64,000 nt of DNA from Bacillota bacterium (GTDB lineage Bacteria > Bacillota > Desulfotomaculia > Desulfotomaculales > Ammonificaceae): assembly GCA_040755295.1 (NCBI GenBank), contig JBFMBK010000003.1, positions 62,001 through 126,000 on the forward strand. The letters run 5' to 3'. The notes beneath the pieces were generated by a model. It was not told the origin of the DNA and made no database searches. It saw nothing but the letters and a program-made list of their open reading frames with translations. Positions within the stretch are counted from its first letter, which is position 1, and each line of letters starts with the position of its first letter. The position numbers and the translations under genes were made by a program. This document shows, piece after piece, positions 16,654 through 25,755 of the stretch.

Positions 16654-18279
16654 TTACCATCCGGGGGACCAGGCGATCGGCAATCGGCGACCGGTGCCGA
16701 AGGCCTTGGTGGTAACTTTCAGTCCTGGTGCCGCCTGCCGTCGTTTAAACTCCGCTCTGTCGACCTGACGGATAACCTGACGCACAAGTTCAAGACTAAA
16801 ACCTAGACCGGCAATTTCTTCCGCCGAAAGGTTTTCTTCAATGTATCCGTTGAGAATGGGGTCGAGAACCTTATAAGGCGGCAGGGAGTCCTCGTCGCGT
16901 TGTTCGGGGCGAAGCTCGGCGGAAGGTGCTTTTAACAGTATGTTTTCCGGGATGATTTCGTCTTTCCGGTTAATGTGTCGCGCAATATCATAAACCATCG
17001 TCTTCGGAACGTCGGCCAATACCGATAGGCCGCCGGACATGTCTCCATACAGCGTGCAGTAGCCCATCGCCATTTCGGATTTGTTCCCGGTGCTCAATAA
17101 AAGATGGCCTTCCCGATTTGATATGAACATCAGGATGTTTCCCCGGATGCGGGCCTGAAGGTTTTCTTCGGCTAAATCCAGCAGCGGTTTGCCGTTCGCA
17201 TTAAGCGTATGCAAATAGGCCGAAAAGGCCTTTTCCACCGCTATCACACGCCAGCTGATGCCGAGATTGCGTGCCAGTGTTTCGGCGTCCCGAATGCTGC
17301 CGGGGGATGAATACCGGGAAGGCATTCCTACACCCAGAACATTTTCCGGACCAAGCGCTTCCGCGGCTATTGCGGCAACCACCGAGGAATCCACCCCGCC
17401 GCTGAGACCTACCAACGCGCTTTTGAAACCGGTCTTGCGGAGGTAATCGCGGACCCCGAGAACCAAGGCCGCATGAACACAGGATATATCCTCTGTCAGC
17501 TCGATCGGCTTTGCCGCATCGGGCGAATCGATATCCACGAGCGCCAGGTCTTCTTCAAAGAGACGTCCTTCCCACAGGACCCCGCCGCAAGCGTCGAGAA
17601 TCACGCTTGAGCCGTCGAATATGAGTTCGTCATCGGCCCCGACCTGGTTTAAATAAATCAAAGGGAGACGGTGCTTCAGCGCTATATGAACAAGCATGTT
17701 TCCGCGAAGGCGCCGTTTTCCGTAATGGTAGGGGGAGGCGGAGATGTTTACTATTACCGATGCGCCTTGAGACGCCAGTTCTTCCACAGGGTCTATGCTG
17801 TAAAGCGGACGGCTCCAGTACCCCTTATCGTTCCAAACGTCTTCGCAGACCGTCAGTCCCAAAGAAATTCCGCGGAAGTTGATCGGTCGACGTTCCGATG
17901 CGGGTGAGAAATACCGCGTTTCGTCAAAAACGTCGTAACTCGGCAAGAGGGTTTTGTCCTGACGACCCAATAAGGCGCCGTTGTCAAACAACAGTGCTGC
18001 ATTATAAAGGCGCTCATTTTCCAGTACCGGGGCGCCGAGGAGGATTCCCGTCTTACGGCTTGCCGGTATGAATTGTTCAGTCAGAACCGATTTCGAGGCT
18101 TCGACAAGCTCCCGCCGCCAGAGCAAGTCGCGCGGCGGGTAACCGACCAAGGACAGCTCGGGAAAAACGACTAAATGAGCTCCGGCGGCTTCGGCCCGAT
18201 CTATCGCTTGAAGCATCCGGGTAGCGTTCCCCGAAAGGTCGCCGATTATAGGATTGAACTGAAATAAAGCCAAACGCAA
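16654..18279 (-). CDS. nadE: Glutamine-dependent NAD+ synthetase
   Basis: About 541 residues. The N-terminal nitrilase-type amidase domain has the Glu-Lys-Cys set in FPELSLVGYPPRDLL, KTLLPSYDVFDE and LGLTVCEDVW. The C-terminal ATP-pyrophosphatase synthetase domain has GLSGGVDSSVVAA and STGNKSEMAMGYCTLYGDMSGG. It turns nicotinate adenine dinucleotide into NAD+ with glutamine as nitrogen donor. A TTG at 18279 (GGGAG about 10 bases upstream, LRLALFQFNP next) or a GTG at 18291 is the likely start; upstream in-frame residues overlap the preceding gene and do not match the family. It lies 46 bases after the NifK-like gene, so both are probably under the tandem ANTAR leaders. Confidence 0.93.
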   Translation of the reverse strand: MRLALFQFNPIIGDLSGNATRMLQAIDRAEAAGAHLVVFPELSLVGYPPRDLLWRRELVEASKSVLTEQFIPASRKTGILLGAPVLENERLYNAALLFDNGALLGRQDKTLLPSYDVFDETRYFSPASERRPINFRGISLGLTVCEDVWNDKGYWSRPLYSIDPVEELASQGASVIVNISASPYHYGKRRLRGNMLVHIALKHRLPLIYLNQVGADDELIFDGSSVILDACGGVLWEGRLFEEDLALVDIDSPDAAKPIELTEDISCVHAALVLGVRDYLRKTGFKSALVGLSGGVDSSVVAAIAAEALGPENVLGVGMPSRYSSPGSIRDAETLARNLGISWRVIAVEKAFSAYLHTLNANGKPLLDLAEENLQARIRGNILMFISNREGHLLLSTGNKSEMAMGYCTLYGDMSGGLSVLADVPKTMVYDIARHINRKDEIIPENILLKAPSAELRPEQRDEDSLPPYKVLDPILNGYIEENLSAEEIAGLGFSLELVRQVIRQVDRAEFKRRQAAPGLKVTTKAFGTGRRLPIAWSPGW

Positions 18280-18325
18280 CTGTTCCGACACTCCCGTCAG
18301 TATAGAAACATAGTCCTTTAAAATT

Positions 18326-19654
18326 TTATAATTCCACGGTATTCCCGTGGTGAAAAGCCGTACCGTTTTGCGCCAGGGAGTCAAGGATTCGCATCGCACC
18401 GCGATAACCCAAAACAGGCCACTGGTGGCAGCTCGGACGGTCGTAGACCGGAAAACCGACCCTGATTAAGGGCACCTCGGCGTCTCTGGCGATCCTGCTT
18501 ATATAAGAAGGCCCGAAAATCATCTCCACCTTATTTTGAATAACAGCCGTACCAAAACTGGAAAGATCGCCGTCGGAGACAATGCCCTGTGTTTTGCCAT
18601 ACTCCCTGGTGATCTCCTCGACCTCTTTACAGAAGACGGTACTTGGCATGTTACTCATGACCAGAGCCGGTTCCATCCCCAGTTCGCATATGAAACGGGT
18701 GAGGGAGGAAACAAGGTCGGGGTCACCGGTCAAGGCAACCCTTTTACCTGAAAGATACGGCCTTGAATCCGTTATTGCGTCGAGAAGCACCCGGCGCTCG
18801 CGTTCCAGCGCGGGACGTGTTTTTACGCCGGAAATCCTTTTTACGTTTTCAAGAAACATATCAGTTCCGGATACGCCGATGGGGAGGGGTCCATATAGGG
18901 CAGGGATGTTAAATGTGCGCTGGAGGTATTCCGCTCCCGCTCCACCTGCGTGCCGGCAAAGGGCGATTGTTCCGGAGCAATTTGCGGCGTCTGCCAGAAG
19001 CTCCAGTGAAGTGCCGCCGGCAGAAACGTCAAATGCGGTTGCCTCCAAAGCGCCGGTCAAACTGCCGGCGACGTTGAAAATCAGATTAAAAGAAACTCCC
19101 AGAATGTTTAAAATTCTGTCCAATTCCTGAATATCTCCCGTGTTTAACATACCGGGAATCACGTTCAGCTTGCCATTAGGAAGACCAACAGATTTGACAA
19201 GTTGATTCATTACGGCTTCACAGGCGGCATCGTAACCTTTGGCGTAACTGCCGGCGGGCGCCGCCGCATCGATAGGAACGATCCCAATGCCTTCCGGTAG
19301 TCTTTCCCGGGATTCGCCGATCAGGCTGTTAATATCACCGGGATAATCGCTGAAGCAGGTTCCGACGACACCGATTAAACGTGGGCTGTTATTCCGTGCC
19401 AGGTTGTAAATCGAATCAAGCAGGTTAAGTTCGCTGAAAAAGAATTCCGGGTCGCTTTTAGGAGCTTTCCCGGTCCGCGACGGTTCCCGGAAATGGCGCA
19501 GCAAAATATACCGCATATAGCCGCAGCAGCTTTGTGGACCGTGCACCAGTGGGATACCTCCGGTAATGCTCGCCACCAAATAAATCGCGCCGAGCGGCTG
19601 GCAAGAATGGCAGACGTTTTTTGCCGCCGTTTTTGTGCCGGAAGTCGGTTCCAT
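18326..19654 (-). CDS. Orphan nitrogenase component 1-like protein (NifK/NifN type)
   Basis: 442 residues of the nitrogenase component 1 (oxidored_nitro) fold. The three cysteines that in NifK ligate the P-cluster are matched: CQPLGA (Cys18), HGPQSCCGY (Cys43 or 44) and GTCFSDYPGDIN (Cys100). The C-terminus has SYISRIARDAEVPLIRVGFPVYDR, close to the NifK/NifN signature. The ATG is chosen because GGGGGTG precedes it, and residues upstream are not conserved. No nifH, nifD, nifE or nifB is nearby. It may be a nitrogenase-like protein with another substrate, or a scaffold homologue. Two ANTAR leaders and downstream nadE place it in the nitrogen regulon. Exact function unknown. Confidence 0.85.
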   Translation of the reverse strand: MEPTSGTKTAAKNVCHSCQPLGAIYLVASITGGIPLVHGPQSCCGYMRYILLRHFREPSRTGKAPKSDPEFFFSELNLLDSIYNLARNNSPRLIGVVGTCFSDYPGDINSLIGESRERLPEGIGIVPIDAAAPAGSYAKGYDAACEAVMNQLVKSVGLPNGKLNVIPGMLNTGDIQELDRILNILGVSFNLIFNVAGSLTGALEATAFDVSAGGTSLELLADAANCSGTIALCRHAGGAGAEYLQRTFNIPALYGPLPIGVSGTDMFLENVKRISGVKTRPALERERRVLLDAITDSRPYLSGKRVALTGDPDLVSSLTRFICELGMEPALVMSNMPSTVFCKEVEEITREYGKTQGIVSDGDLSSFGTAVIQNKVEMIFGPSYISRIARDAEVPLIRVGFPVYDRPSCHQWPVLGYRGAMRILDSLAQNGTAFHHGNTVEL

Positions 19655-19716
19655 AAGGCACCCCCGCTTTCTTAAAATATTATTGACACTTTTATAACGG
19701 TCTTGATAGAGTTTTA

Positions 19717-19802
19717 AAAAAAACAAAAGCCCACCTCATTACGATTCAGTAGGGCTTCGTTGCCCTGCGTAATTCGTTATTATGTGGACTTAAAGCGCTT
19801 TA
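19717..19802 (-). promoter_or_regulatory. ANTAR dual-hairpin leader, gene-proximal copy, before NifK-like gene
   Basis: Minus strand: hairpin 1 TAA/TTA (19791-19802) around loop AGCGCT (A1, G4), stem short. Hairpin 2 AGGGC/GCCCT (19751-19766) around AACGAA (A1, G4). Terminator AGCCC...GGGCT (19728-19756) shares the hairpin 2 arm and is followed by a U-rich run (to 19717). It is the second of two leaders in series. Confidence 0.75.
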
Positions 19803-19838
19803 GATTTTTTAGGTTCGAACAGGGTTGCGGCTGGTTGT

Positions 19839-19918
19839 AAAAAAATAAATGCCCGGAGAAACATAAGTTCCTCCGGGCGTCATCGCCCTGCTTCACAACG
19901 TCGTAAAGCGCTTACAAC
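19839..19918 (-). promoter_or_regulatory. ANTAR dual-hairpin leader, distal copy, before NifK-like gene
   Basis: Minus strand: hairpin 1 GTTGTAA/TTACGAC (19900-19918, one G-U pair) around GCGCT; opened by one pair it gives AGCGCTT, with A1 and G4 and the same AGCGCT core as the proximal copy. Hairpin 2 GGGC/GCCC (19875-19888) has loop GATGAC (G4 kept, A1 replaced by G). Terminator GCCCGGAG/CTCCGGGC (19851-19878) is strong, with a U-rich tail. Confidence 0.75.
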
Positions 19919-20210
19919 TTTAGATTACCGGAAACTTAAAGCGGTGTCAACAGTCTAACGATATTTTAAAATAACATTCAAAAATATTAATATTAAATCC
20001 CTCTTCCTTCAAGGACATAAAAAGGCTGCATGGGAAACGATTCCGCCGGTCATAACCCGCATCACAGAGATACCGGGATTCAATCGCAAGCGGTTCGGTT
20101 GCGCACGGGTCCGAAAGACGCTGCGAGCTTATCACGAAATCAAGTCGGAGTTGTTCCGAAATAAAGTTTTACGTACGAAGTCACCCGCCGCGCTGTCTTT
20201 GGGAACATTA
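19919..20210. other. Intergenic between glnB-like gene and NifK-like leaders
   Basis: No gene is seen. It presumably contains the promoter for the tandem-leader transcript, but no unambiguous -35/-10 pair was identified. Confidence 0.4.
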
Positions 20211-20597
<387 letters not shown>

Positions 20598-20633
20598 GGT
20601 TACTAAGGAAAAAGAATTGATTATTATTAGCCA

Positions 20634-21947
20634 TTACAAAATCAAACCGCGGTAAGCATCCTCACCGTGCTGGGCGACATCGAGGCCTAGCGTCTCTTCC
20701 TCTTCGGAAGCTCTCAGAGGAGTGAACAGACCGACGACCTTAAGGATTATAAAGGTGCCGACCGCCGCGAAAACCCATGCCGTCAAAACACCGATCAGTT
20801 GCTTGCCCATCTGGCCGGGATTGCCGTAAAAAAGCCCGTTAAATCCGGCGGAATTTACCGCCGTGGAAGCGAAGAGTCCGGTTGCCAGGGCGCCCCAGGT
20901 CCCGCCGATCCCGTGCACGCCGAAGGCATCAAGGGCGTCGTCATAACCCAGCCTGGGCTTCAGTACTGCTACCGCAAGATAGCAGAGGATACCGGCGAAC
21001 AAACCGATAACTATGGAGGGCAGGGGGCCGACGAATCCCGAAGCCGGTGTAACGGCTACCAGTCCCGCTACGCAACCGCTGGCAGCGCCCAGGACGGTCG
21101 GCTTACCGTGGTGTATCCATTCCGCGAGAACCCAGGAGAAAGCCGCTGCCGCCGCCGCCGTGTTCGTTACCACGAAGGCGCTTACTGCAAGGCCGTTGGC
21201 GGCGAGGGAGCTTCCGGCGTTAAAACCGAACCAGCCGAACCAGAGCAGTCCCGCACCGAGTACCGTTAGTGGAAGGTTGTGCGGCAGCATCGGTTCCGTG
21301 CCGTGCCCCCGCCGCCGTCCAAGGACCAGTGCGGCCACGAGACCCGAAACACCGGAACTGATGTGCACCACCGTGCCGCCCGCGAAGTCCAGCGCCCCGA
21401 GATTTCTCAACCATCCGCCCACGCCCCAGACCCAGTGACAGAGCGGGTCATAAATCAGCGTCGACCAGAGAAGAGCGAAAACCAGAAAAGCGGGAAAACG
21501 CATCCTGCCGACAATAGAACCGGTGATCAACGCGACGGTGATGACTGCGAACATCAACTGAAAAACCATGAATAATTGGTGCGGAATGGTCGCGGCGTAA
21601 TCCGGATTAGGATCAAGGCCGACACTATGGAGCCCTAACCAGGAAAAGCTTCCTATAAGATGAGCCTTATCCGGTCCGAACGCAACAGAGTAGCCCCATA
21701 AAACCCACTGGACCGATACAAGACCCAGGACAATGAAGCTTAGCATTATGGTGTTCAACACGTTCTTCCGCCGCGACATCCCACCGTAAAACAGGGCCAG
21801 TCCCGGAGTCATCAGCATCACCAAGGCGCTTGATATCATCAGCCAAGCGGTATCGCCGGTATCAATCATAGCATCAGCTGCCAGGGCGGCGCTCGGGAAT
21901 AAAAGAAAGGCCAAAAGCACGAAACCTTGCGGGATAAAACGCTTCAT
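20634..21947 (-). CDS. amtB: Ammonium transporter 1 (Amt family)
   Basis: About 437 residues. A signal peptide (MKRFIPQGFVLLAFLLFPSA, then ALA) precedes the Amt/Rh core of roughly 11 helices, as in AmtB. Family motifs seen are GLALFYGGMSRRKNVLNT, DFAGGTVVHISSGVSGL, LLWFGWFGFNAGSSL, and the twin-histidine region DAFGVHGIGGTWGALATG. The ATG at 21947 is set by AAGGAGGAG 6 bases upstream, six codons inside the longest frame. It is followed by a PII gene and preceded by an ANTAR leader with an unusually long linker. It imports ammonium when nitrogen is scarce. Confidence 0.95.
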   Translation of the reverse strand: MKRFIPQGFVLLAFLLFPSAALAADAMIDTGDTAWLMISSALVMLMTPGLALFYGGMSRRKNVLNTIMLSFIVLGLVSVQWVLWGYSVAFGPDKAHLIGSFSWLGLHSVGLDPNPDYAATIPHQLFMVFQLMFAVITVALITGSIVGRMRFPAFLVFALLWSTLIYDPLCHWVWGVGGWLRNLGALDFAGGTVVHISSGVSGLVAALVLGRRRGHGTEPMLPHNLPLTVLGAGLLWFGWFGFNAGSSLAANGLAVSAFVVTNTAAAAAAFSWVLAEWIHHGKPTVLGAASGCVAGLVAVTPASGFVGPLPSIVIGLFAGILCYLAVAVLKPRLGYDDALDAFGVHGIGGTWGALATGLFASTAVNSAGFNGLFYGNPGQMGKQLIGVLTAWVFAAVGTFIILKVVGLFTPLRASEEEETLGLDVAQHGEDAYRGLIL

Positions 21948-22033
21948 AGCAGGCTCCTCCTTCATATTGGAATCAGTTTTATTAAATCACCCCGGCGCAG
22001 GTGGCGCCTGAACCGTACCGGAGTGTTGATAAA

Positions 22034-22198
22034 ATAAAAAAGGTGCTTCGAAGCTGAAGCCTTATCAGCTTCACCGAAGCACCTTTGCTCCACAAAAAAC
22101 TATAACCGCAAAAGACCGCCCTTAGGCTGTTCCGTACCAAAAACAGAAGGACGCCTGAGCTTTGGCTTCGGCGCCCCAAGGATACTGCATTGTTATCC
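22034..22198 (-). promoter_or_regulatory. ANTAR dual-hairpin leader of amt1, long linker
   Basis: Minus strand: hairpin 1 GGATAAC/GTATCC (22180-22198, one bulged A) closes AATGCA (A1, G4). Hairpin 2 GGAGC/GCTTC (22076-22091, one G-U pair) closes AAAGGT (A1, G4). The terminator is strong: a 12-bp outer stem AAAGGTGCTTCG/CGAAGCACCTTT (22039-22086) plus an inner stem, then U-rich sequence; its 5' arm includes the loop and 3' arm of hairpin 2. The hairpins are 88 bases apart, with an extra small stem (22153-22166, GCC/GGC around AAAGCTCA) between. Confidence 0.85.
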
Positions 22199-22236
22199 CT
22201 GATTCATAAATAACATTTAGCACTGCAATGTAATTA

Positions 22237-23568
22237 TTATACCCTTTCACCTAATCCGTCAAGACTTTTTTGACATAAATTTGTTGTTGCTGCATTTTCG
22301 GGGAAAAACGATTCTTCAAACGGTGAGTCGTATATCGATTCGGCAGTAATACCGGTGTATGCGGGAACACCGTGCTCGTTTATATCCAAGCCCTCGATCT
22401 CCTGTTGCTCTGATACACGTATCCCGACCGTTCTCTTCAACGCCAGGAATACAAACGCTGTGCATATAAAGCCAAGAAGCGCCACACAAACCACGCCGAG
22501 TGCCTGTACGCCCAGAAGGCGCACGCCGCCGCCGTAAAAAAGGCCGCCTTTTTCCGCGAAAAATCCAACGGCGATAATTCCCCACGCGCCGTTAACACCG
22601 TGCACCGCGATGGCGCCGACCGGATCGTCGGCATGAATGCGGTCAAAGAATCCGACGGCAAGCACAACAAGTACCCCGGCGATTAGGCCGATAACGACCG
22701 CCGCCGCCGGTGCGACGAAGGCACACCCGCCGGTGATTGCGACCAGCCCGGCCAGAGCGCCGTTCATACCCATCGACGGGTCCGGTTTGCCCCATTTGGC
22801 GGCGGTAAAAAGCATCCCGGCAGTGCCGCCTGCCGCTGCGGCAAGGTTTGTGGTAAGCGCTATCCGCGCGATATTCATGTCAAGTCCGGAAAGGGAACTG
22901 CCCGGGTTAAAACCGAACCAGCCTAACCATAAAATAAAGGTTCCAAGGAAAGCAAGATGCAGATTATGCGCCGGAATTACATTCACCGACCCGTCGGGAT
23001 TGAATTTGCCGCGACGGGCTCCGAGGATCCAAACGGCGGCCAGGGCGCTGAAACCGCCGAAGGCGTGGACCACCGCCGAGCCGGCGAAGTCCATCATCCC
23101 CATTTTAGTCAGCCAGCCGCCGCCCCAAACCCAGTGTCCCACAATAGGATAAAAGATACCCGTTACAAGAGCTGTGAAAAGCATGTAAGGCATGAACTTC
23201 ATTCGTTCCGCCACCGCTCCGGAGATGATGGAAGCCGCCGCCGCGGCGAAGGCGGCCTGGAAAAGACAGAACGCGTACAGCGGAATGCCGTAATTGAGAT
23301 GCGACAGGTCTCCCGCCAAAAAGAAGCCGGTAACACCGATAATACCGGCGCGGTCTGCACCATACATAAGAGCGAAACCGCAGATGAAGAAAATCAGAAT
23401 TCCCACAGTGGAATCGGTAAACACTTTCATTACGATATTAAGCGAGTTTTTTGCACGGATGAATCCGGCCTCAAGGAAGGCGAAACCCGCTTCCATAAAG
23501 AAGACCAGCGCAGCGCACAGGAGTACCCATACGGTATTGATCCCCGACGCCATTAAGTTCTCACCCAA
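22237..23568 (-). CDS. amtB: Ammonium transporter 2 (Amt family)
   Basis: 443 residues, Amt family without a cleavable signal peptide. Motifs include FMEAGFAFLEAGFIRAKNSL, DFAGSAVVHAFGGFSALAAV, ILWLGWFGFNPGSSLSG and GAIAVHGVNGAWGIIAVG. The C-terminal tail is about 60 residues and extends beyond the usual GLDINEHGVPAYTG end. The TTG at 23568 is preferred to an ATG five codons later because AAAGGAGG is 7 bases before the TTG and too far from the ATG. It differs clearly from Amt1, has its own ANTAR-type leader and lies downstream of the second PII gene. Confidence 0.95.
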   Translation of the reverse strand: MGENLMASGINTVWVLLCAALVFFMEAGFAFLEAGFIRAKNSLNIVMKVFTDSTVGILIFFICGFALMYGADRAGIIGVTGFFLAGDLSHLNYGIPLYAFCLFQAAFAAAAASIISGAVAERMKFMPYMLFTALVTGIFYPIVGHWVWGGGWLTKMGMMDFAGSAVVHAFGGFSALAAVWILGARRGKFNPDGSVNVIPAHNLHLAFLGTFILWLGWFGFNPGSSLSGLDMNIARIALTTNLAAAAGGTAGMLFTAAKWGKPDPSMGMNGALAGLVAITGGCAFVAPAAAVVIGLIAGVLVVLAVGFFDRIHADDPVGAIAVHGVNGAWGIIAVGFFAEKGGLFYGGGVRLLGVQALGVVCVALLGFICTAFVFLALKRTVGIRVSEQQEIEGLDINEHGVPAYTGITAESIYDSPFEESFFPENAATTNLCQKSLDGLGERV

Positions 23569-23616
23569 CGTTTTTCCTCCTTTTTTGATATAATGGTTTT
23601 CAACGCTGAGATAATT

Positions 23617-23665
23617 AAAAAAACGCCCTGTAAGGAGGGATTCACCCTCCCGAGCGTCTTTGCCC
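23617..23665 (-). promoter_or_regulatory. ANTAR-type hairpin/terminator leader of amt2
   Basis: Minus strand: GGGC/GCTC (23652-23665) closes loop AAAGAC (A1, G4). Its 3' arm is part of terminator 23623-23657 (ACGC...GCGT with inner GGGAGGG/CCCTCC), followed by seven U. No clean first hairpin could be assigned within 100 bases upstream, so the element is incomplete or has a divergent hairpin 1. Confidence 0.7.
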
Positions 23666-23854
23666 TGCGCGTCTTCACTGACCGCCGGTGAGGCCGTTGC
23701 GAAACGAATTACATCCGGTCTCCCGTTTCTGACATCCTAACCCTCACCCCTCAATGGCTTCCGGGAACTTCTTCTGGGTTTAATAGCCGAAAGCCGCTAC
23801 TTTTGTTATTCCAGGGGCTAAGGCTTTGTGCAACACGTTCTTAAGTGCGAAGTA

Positions 23855-24193
23855 TTAAACGGCTGTGGTTCCTGTATCGCCGGTTCGAATGCGAATGGCG
23901 TTATCCAGCGGATAAATGAAAATCTTCCCGTCGCCGATTTCCCCGGTCCGCGCGGTTTCCATAATGAGTCGTACGACCTCGTCCACGGAATCATCATGGA
24001 GTGCGATTTCAATCTTAACCTTCGGGAGGAGGTTGATGCTGTATTCGTGACCGCGGTAAACCTCGGTCCTGCCGCGCTGCAGTCCGCAGCCCATAACCTG
24101 GGAGACGGTCATACCCTGAATGCCGAACTTGTTGAGGGCCTCCTTTACCGCTTCAAGTTTGTCAGACCGGATAACGGCTTCAATCTTTCGCAC
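23855..24193 (-). CDS. glnK: PII nitrogen regulatory protein 2
   Basis: 112-residue PII protein, highly similar to the one at 20.2 kb: same T-loop [18 protein letters not shown] with Tyr51, and C-loop GKIFIYPLDNAIRIRTGD. It differs mainly after residue 60 (KIEIALHDDSVDEVVRLIMETARTGEIG in outline). It lies 286 bases before amt2 and has its own candidate ANTAR leader. Having one PII protein per Amt suggests each transporter has a dedicated gate, or that one PII instead talks to another target such as an ANTAR protein. The start ATG aligns with the family. Confidence 0.96.
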   Translation of the reverse strand: MRKIEAVIRSDKLEAVKEALNKFGIQGMTVSQVMGCGLQRGRTEVYRGHEYSINLLPKVKIEIALHDDSVDEVVRLIMETARTGEIGDGKIFIYPLDNAIRIRTGDTGTTAV

Positions 24194-24223
24194 ACGACCA
24201 CTCCTTGCCGCTAAAGGACAGAA

Positions 24224-24277
24224 AGGCGCCTACACCTTTCGGCCTCAGCGCCTAGCTAAGAACACACCATTGTGTCC
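24224..24277 (-). promoter_or_regulatory. Candidate ANTAR leader of glnK
   Basis: Minus strand: hairpin 1 GGACAC/GTGTTC (24260-24277, one G-U pair) closes AATGGT (A1, G4), a good match. Hairpin 2 is weak: CTTAGC/GCTGAG (24244-24260) with a five-base loop TAGGC. A terminator-like stem AGGCGC/GCGCCT (24224-24253) overlaps it, but the U-tract is poor (TTTCTG). Confidence 0.55.
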
Positions 24278-24404
24278 TTTCGCGTCAGAAATATTACCTT
24301 TATCATAGATTTTACGGCTTATCATATCATCGCGTCAATGGTTTTTTATCAGTGCTGGCAGGATGTTCGGGTCATTGATCATCATAATGCCGCCTTTTTA
24401 TCAT

Positions 24405-24791
24405 TTATACCTCCGATTCCCTCTCCCAGGGTGTCGCCGGGTTCTTAACACGCCTCAGTCCTCCCGGACGGGGCGAATCGCCGTTAAAGCGCGGTATGAC
24501 GTGGAGGTGGACATGCCGGACTACCTGTCCCGCGCATTCCCCTACGTTAATCCCGATGTTGTACCCGTCGGGGCTGTATTTATCGTCCAGAACCTTTTTT
24601 ATATCGAGCACAAGACTGTGAAGCGCTGACAGCTCCTCTTCTGTAATGTCGAAACAGGAACTGTAGTGACGTCTCGGAAGCACCAGCACGTGTCCGGGGT
24701 TTACAGGGTACTTGTCGTAAATCGTAAACGCCAGTTCGTTTTCCGCCATAACGGCTTCTTTAGGAAGTTTGCAAAAGATGCAATCCGTCAT
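24405..24791 (-). CDS. HIT family protein
   Basis: About 128 residues. Begins MTDCIFCKLP, a CxxC-type N-terminus seen in zinc-binding HIT proteins, and ends with the histidine-triad motif HVHLHVIPRF. Such enzymes hydrolyse nucleoside-phosphate bonds (diadenosine polyphosphates or nucleoside phosphoramidates). The ATG at 24791 is chosen because GAGGTG lies 6 bases upstream. Its exact substrate is unknown, and nothing ties it to the nitrogen genes. Confidence 0.92.
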   Translation of the reverse strand: MTDCIFCKLPKEAVMAENELAFTIYDKYPVNPGHVLVLPRRHYSSCFDITEEELSALHSLVLDIKKVLDDKYSPDGYNIGINVGECAGQVVRHVHLHVIPRFNGDSPRPGGLRRVKNPATPWERESEV

Positions 24792-24851
24792 GGAATTCAC
24801 CTCATCTAAATTCAGTCTCTAAAGGCTGCCGGAAAGATTGCGGGACAAGCC

Positions 24852-25490
24852 TTAAGTGAGAAAAGCCGCTATGATTCCCACCAGAAAAATACCGTCAAAA
24901 ACTCCGGCGCCCCCGATGCTAAGAAAAAGCGTTCCCATGTCTCTGAAACGAGGCCAGTTTAACAGGTCCGCCCCGATGAGTGTGCCCCATACTCCCGAGA
25001 TGTAGGCCACCGGGGCGGCGTTTCCGCCGGCAAAAACTATGGCGGCCGCCGCAGCCACCAGCGGGGGGATGAAAGCCGGGAGGGTAATTCCTACACCGGG
25101 GACCGGACGCGCGAGCTTTTTCGCCACTAATGAGACCGCTATCACGGCAAGAATCGTGGCGCCAAGGGGCGCTCTTCCGAGAAGGTAAAGACTGAAGAGT
25201 CCGGGAAGTATCGCCCCGCCGAGGTTCACCGCGATGGTCCGCGTCTGGACCCGCGGCGCGTTGTAGTAGAAAAAGGGTAAGACGAAAACGGGTCTGCGCT
25301 CAAAGGCCGTTTGTTGGCGGGAAACCGGGATGTTTATAACGCCTCCGATGAGGCAGAGGCCGAAGAAAAGCATGGCGCCCTCGGGAGACAGCCCCAGTCT
25401 GGTCAGGGAAAAGGCCGCAACGTGAAAGTATAGTAAAAAGAAAAAAAACGGAAGCAGCAAAATAAATATCAGAGGTAAAAAAAGGCCCAT
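24852..25490 (-). CDS. DUF1614-type integral membrane protein
   Basis: 212 residues, mostly hydrophobic, with about six to seven membrane segments beginning LFLPLIFILLLPFFFFLLYF. The pattern GGVINIPVSRQ, a polar mid-part with FYYNAPRVQTRTIAVNLGGAILPG, and a C-terminal GAGVFDGIFLVGIIAAFL match the DUF1614 family of clostridial membrane proteins. No function is known. Some family members keep glycine-rich repeats facing the membrane interior. It lies 61 bases upstream of the HIT gene on the same strand. Confidence 0.75.
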   Translation of the reverse strand: MGLFLPLIFILLLPFFFFLLYFHVAAFSLTRLGLSPEGAMLFFGLCLIGGVINIPVSRQQTAFERRPVFVLPFFYYNAPRVQTRTIAVNLGGAILPGLFSLYLLGRAPLGATILAVIAVSLVAKKLARPVPGVGITLPAFIPPLVAAAAAIVFAGGNAAPVAYISGVWGTLIGADLLNWPRFRDMGTLFLSIGGAGVFDGIFLVGIIAAFLT

Positions 25491-25755
25491 TAATCCGTTC
25501 CTGCTTTCCGAAGAGGTTAGTTATTATAATATATTCTTCCCCAAACCGATTCTCCCTTTTCAGATTTTTCCTCCCGGCTTCAAGGCCGGACCCGCACACG
25601 GCAAATGTCCTGCATCTTAAGCATAAAGTTCGGAGGAAATCTGAGACTATAAACCCGGACTATAGAAAAACTATATTTTCGTTGGGATTTATGCGGCTCG
25701 CCCCGTCGAATATTATCTTGCGTCTTGACGGTGATAATCCGGAAGGAGTGTTATC

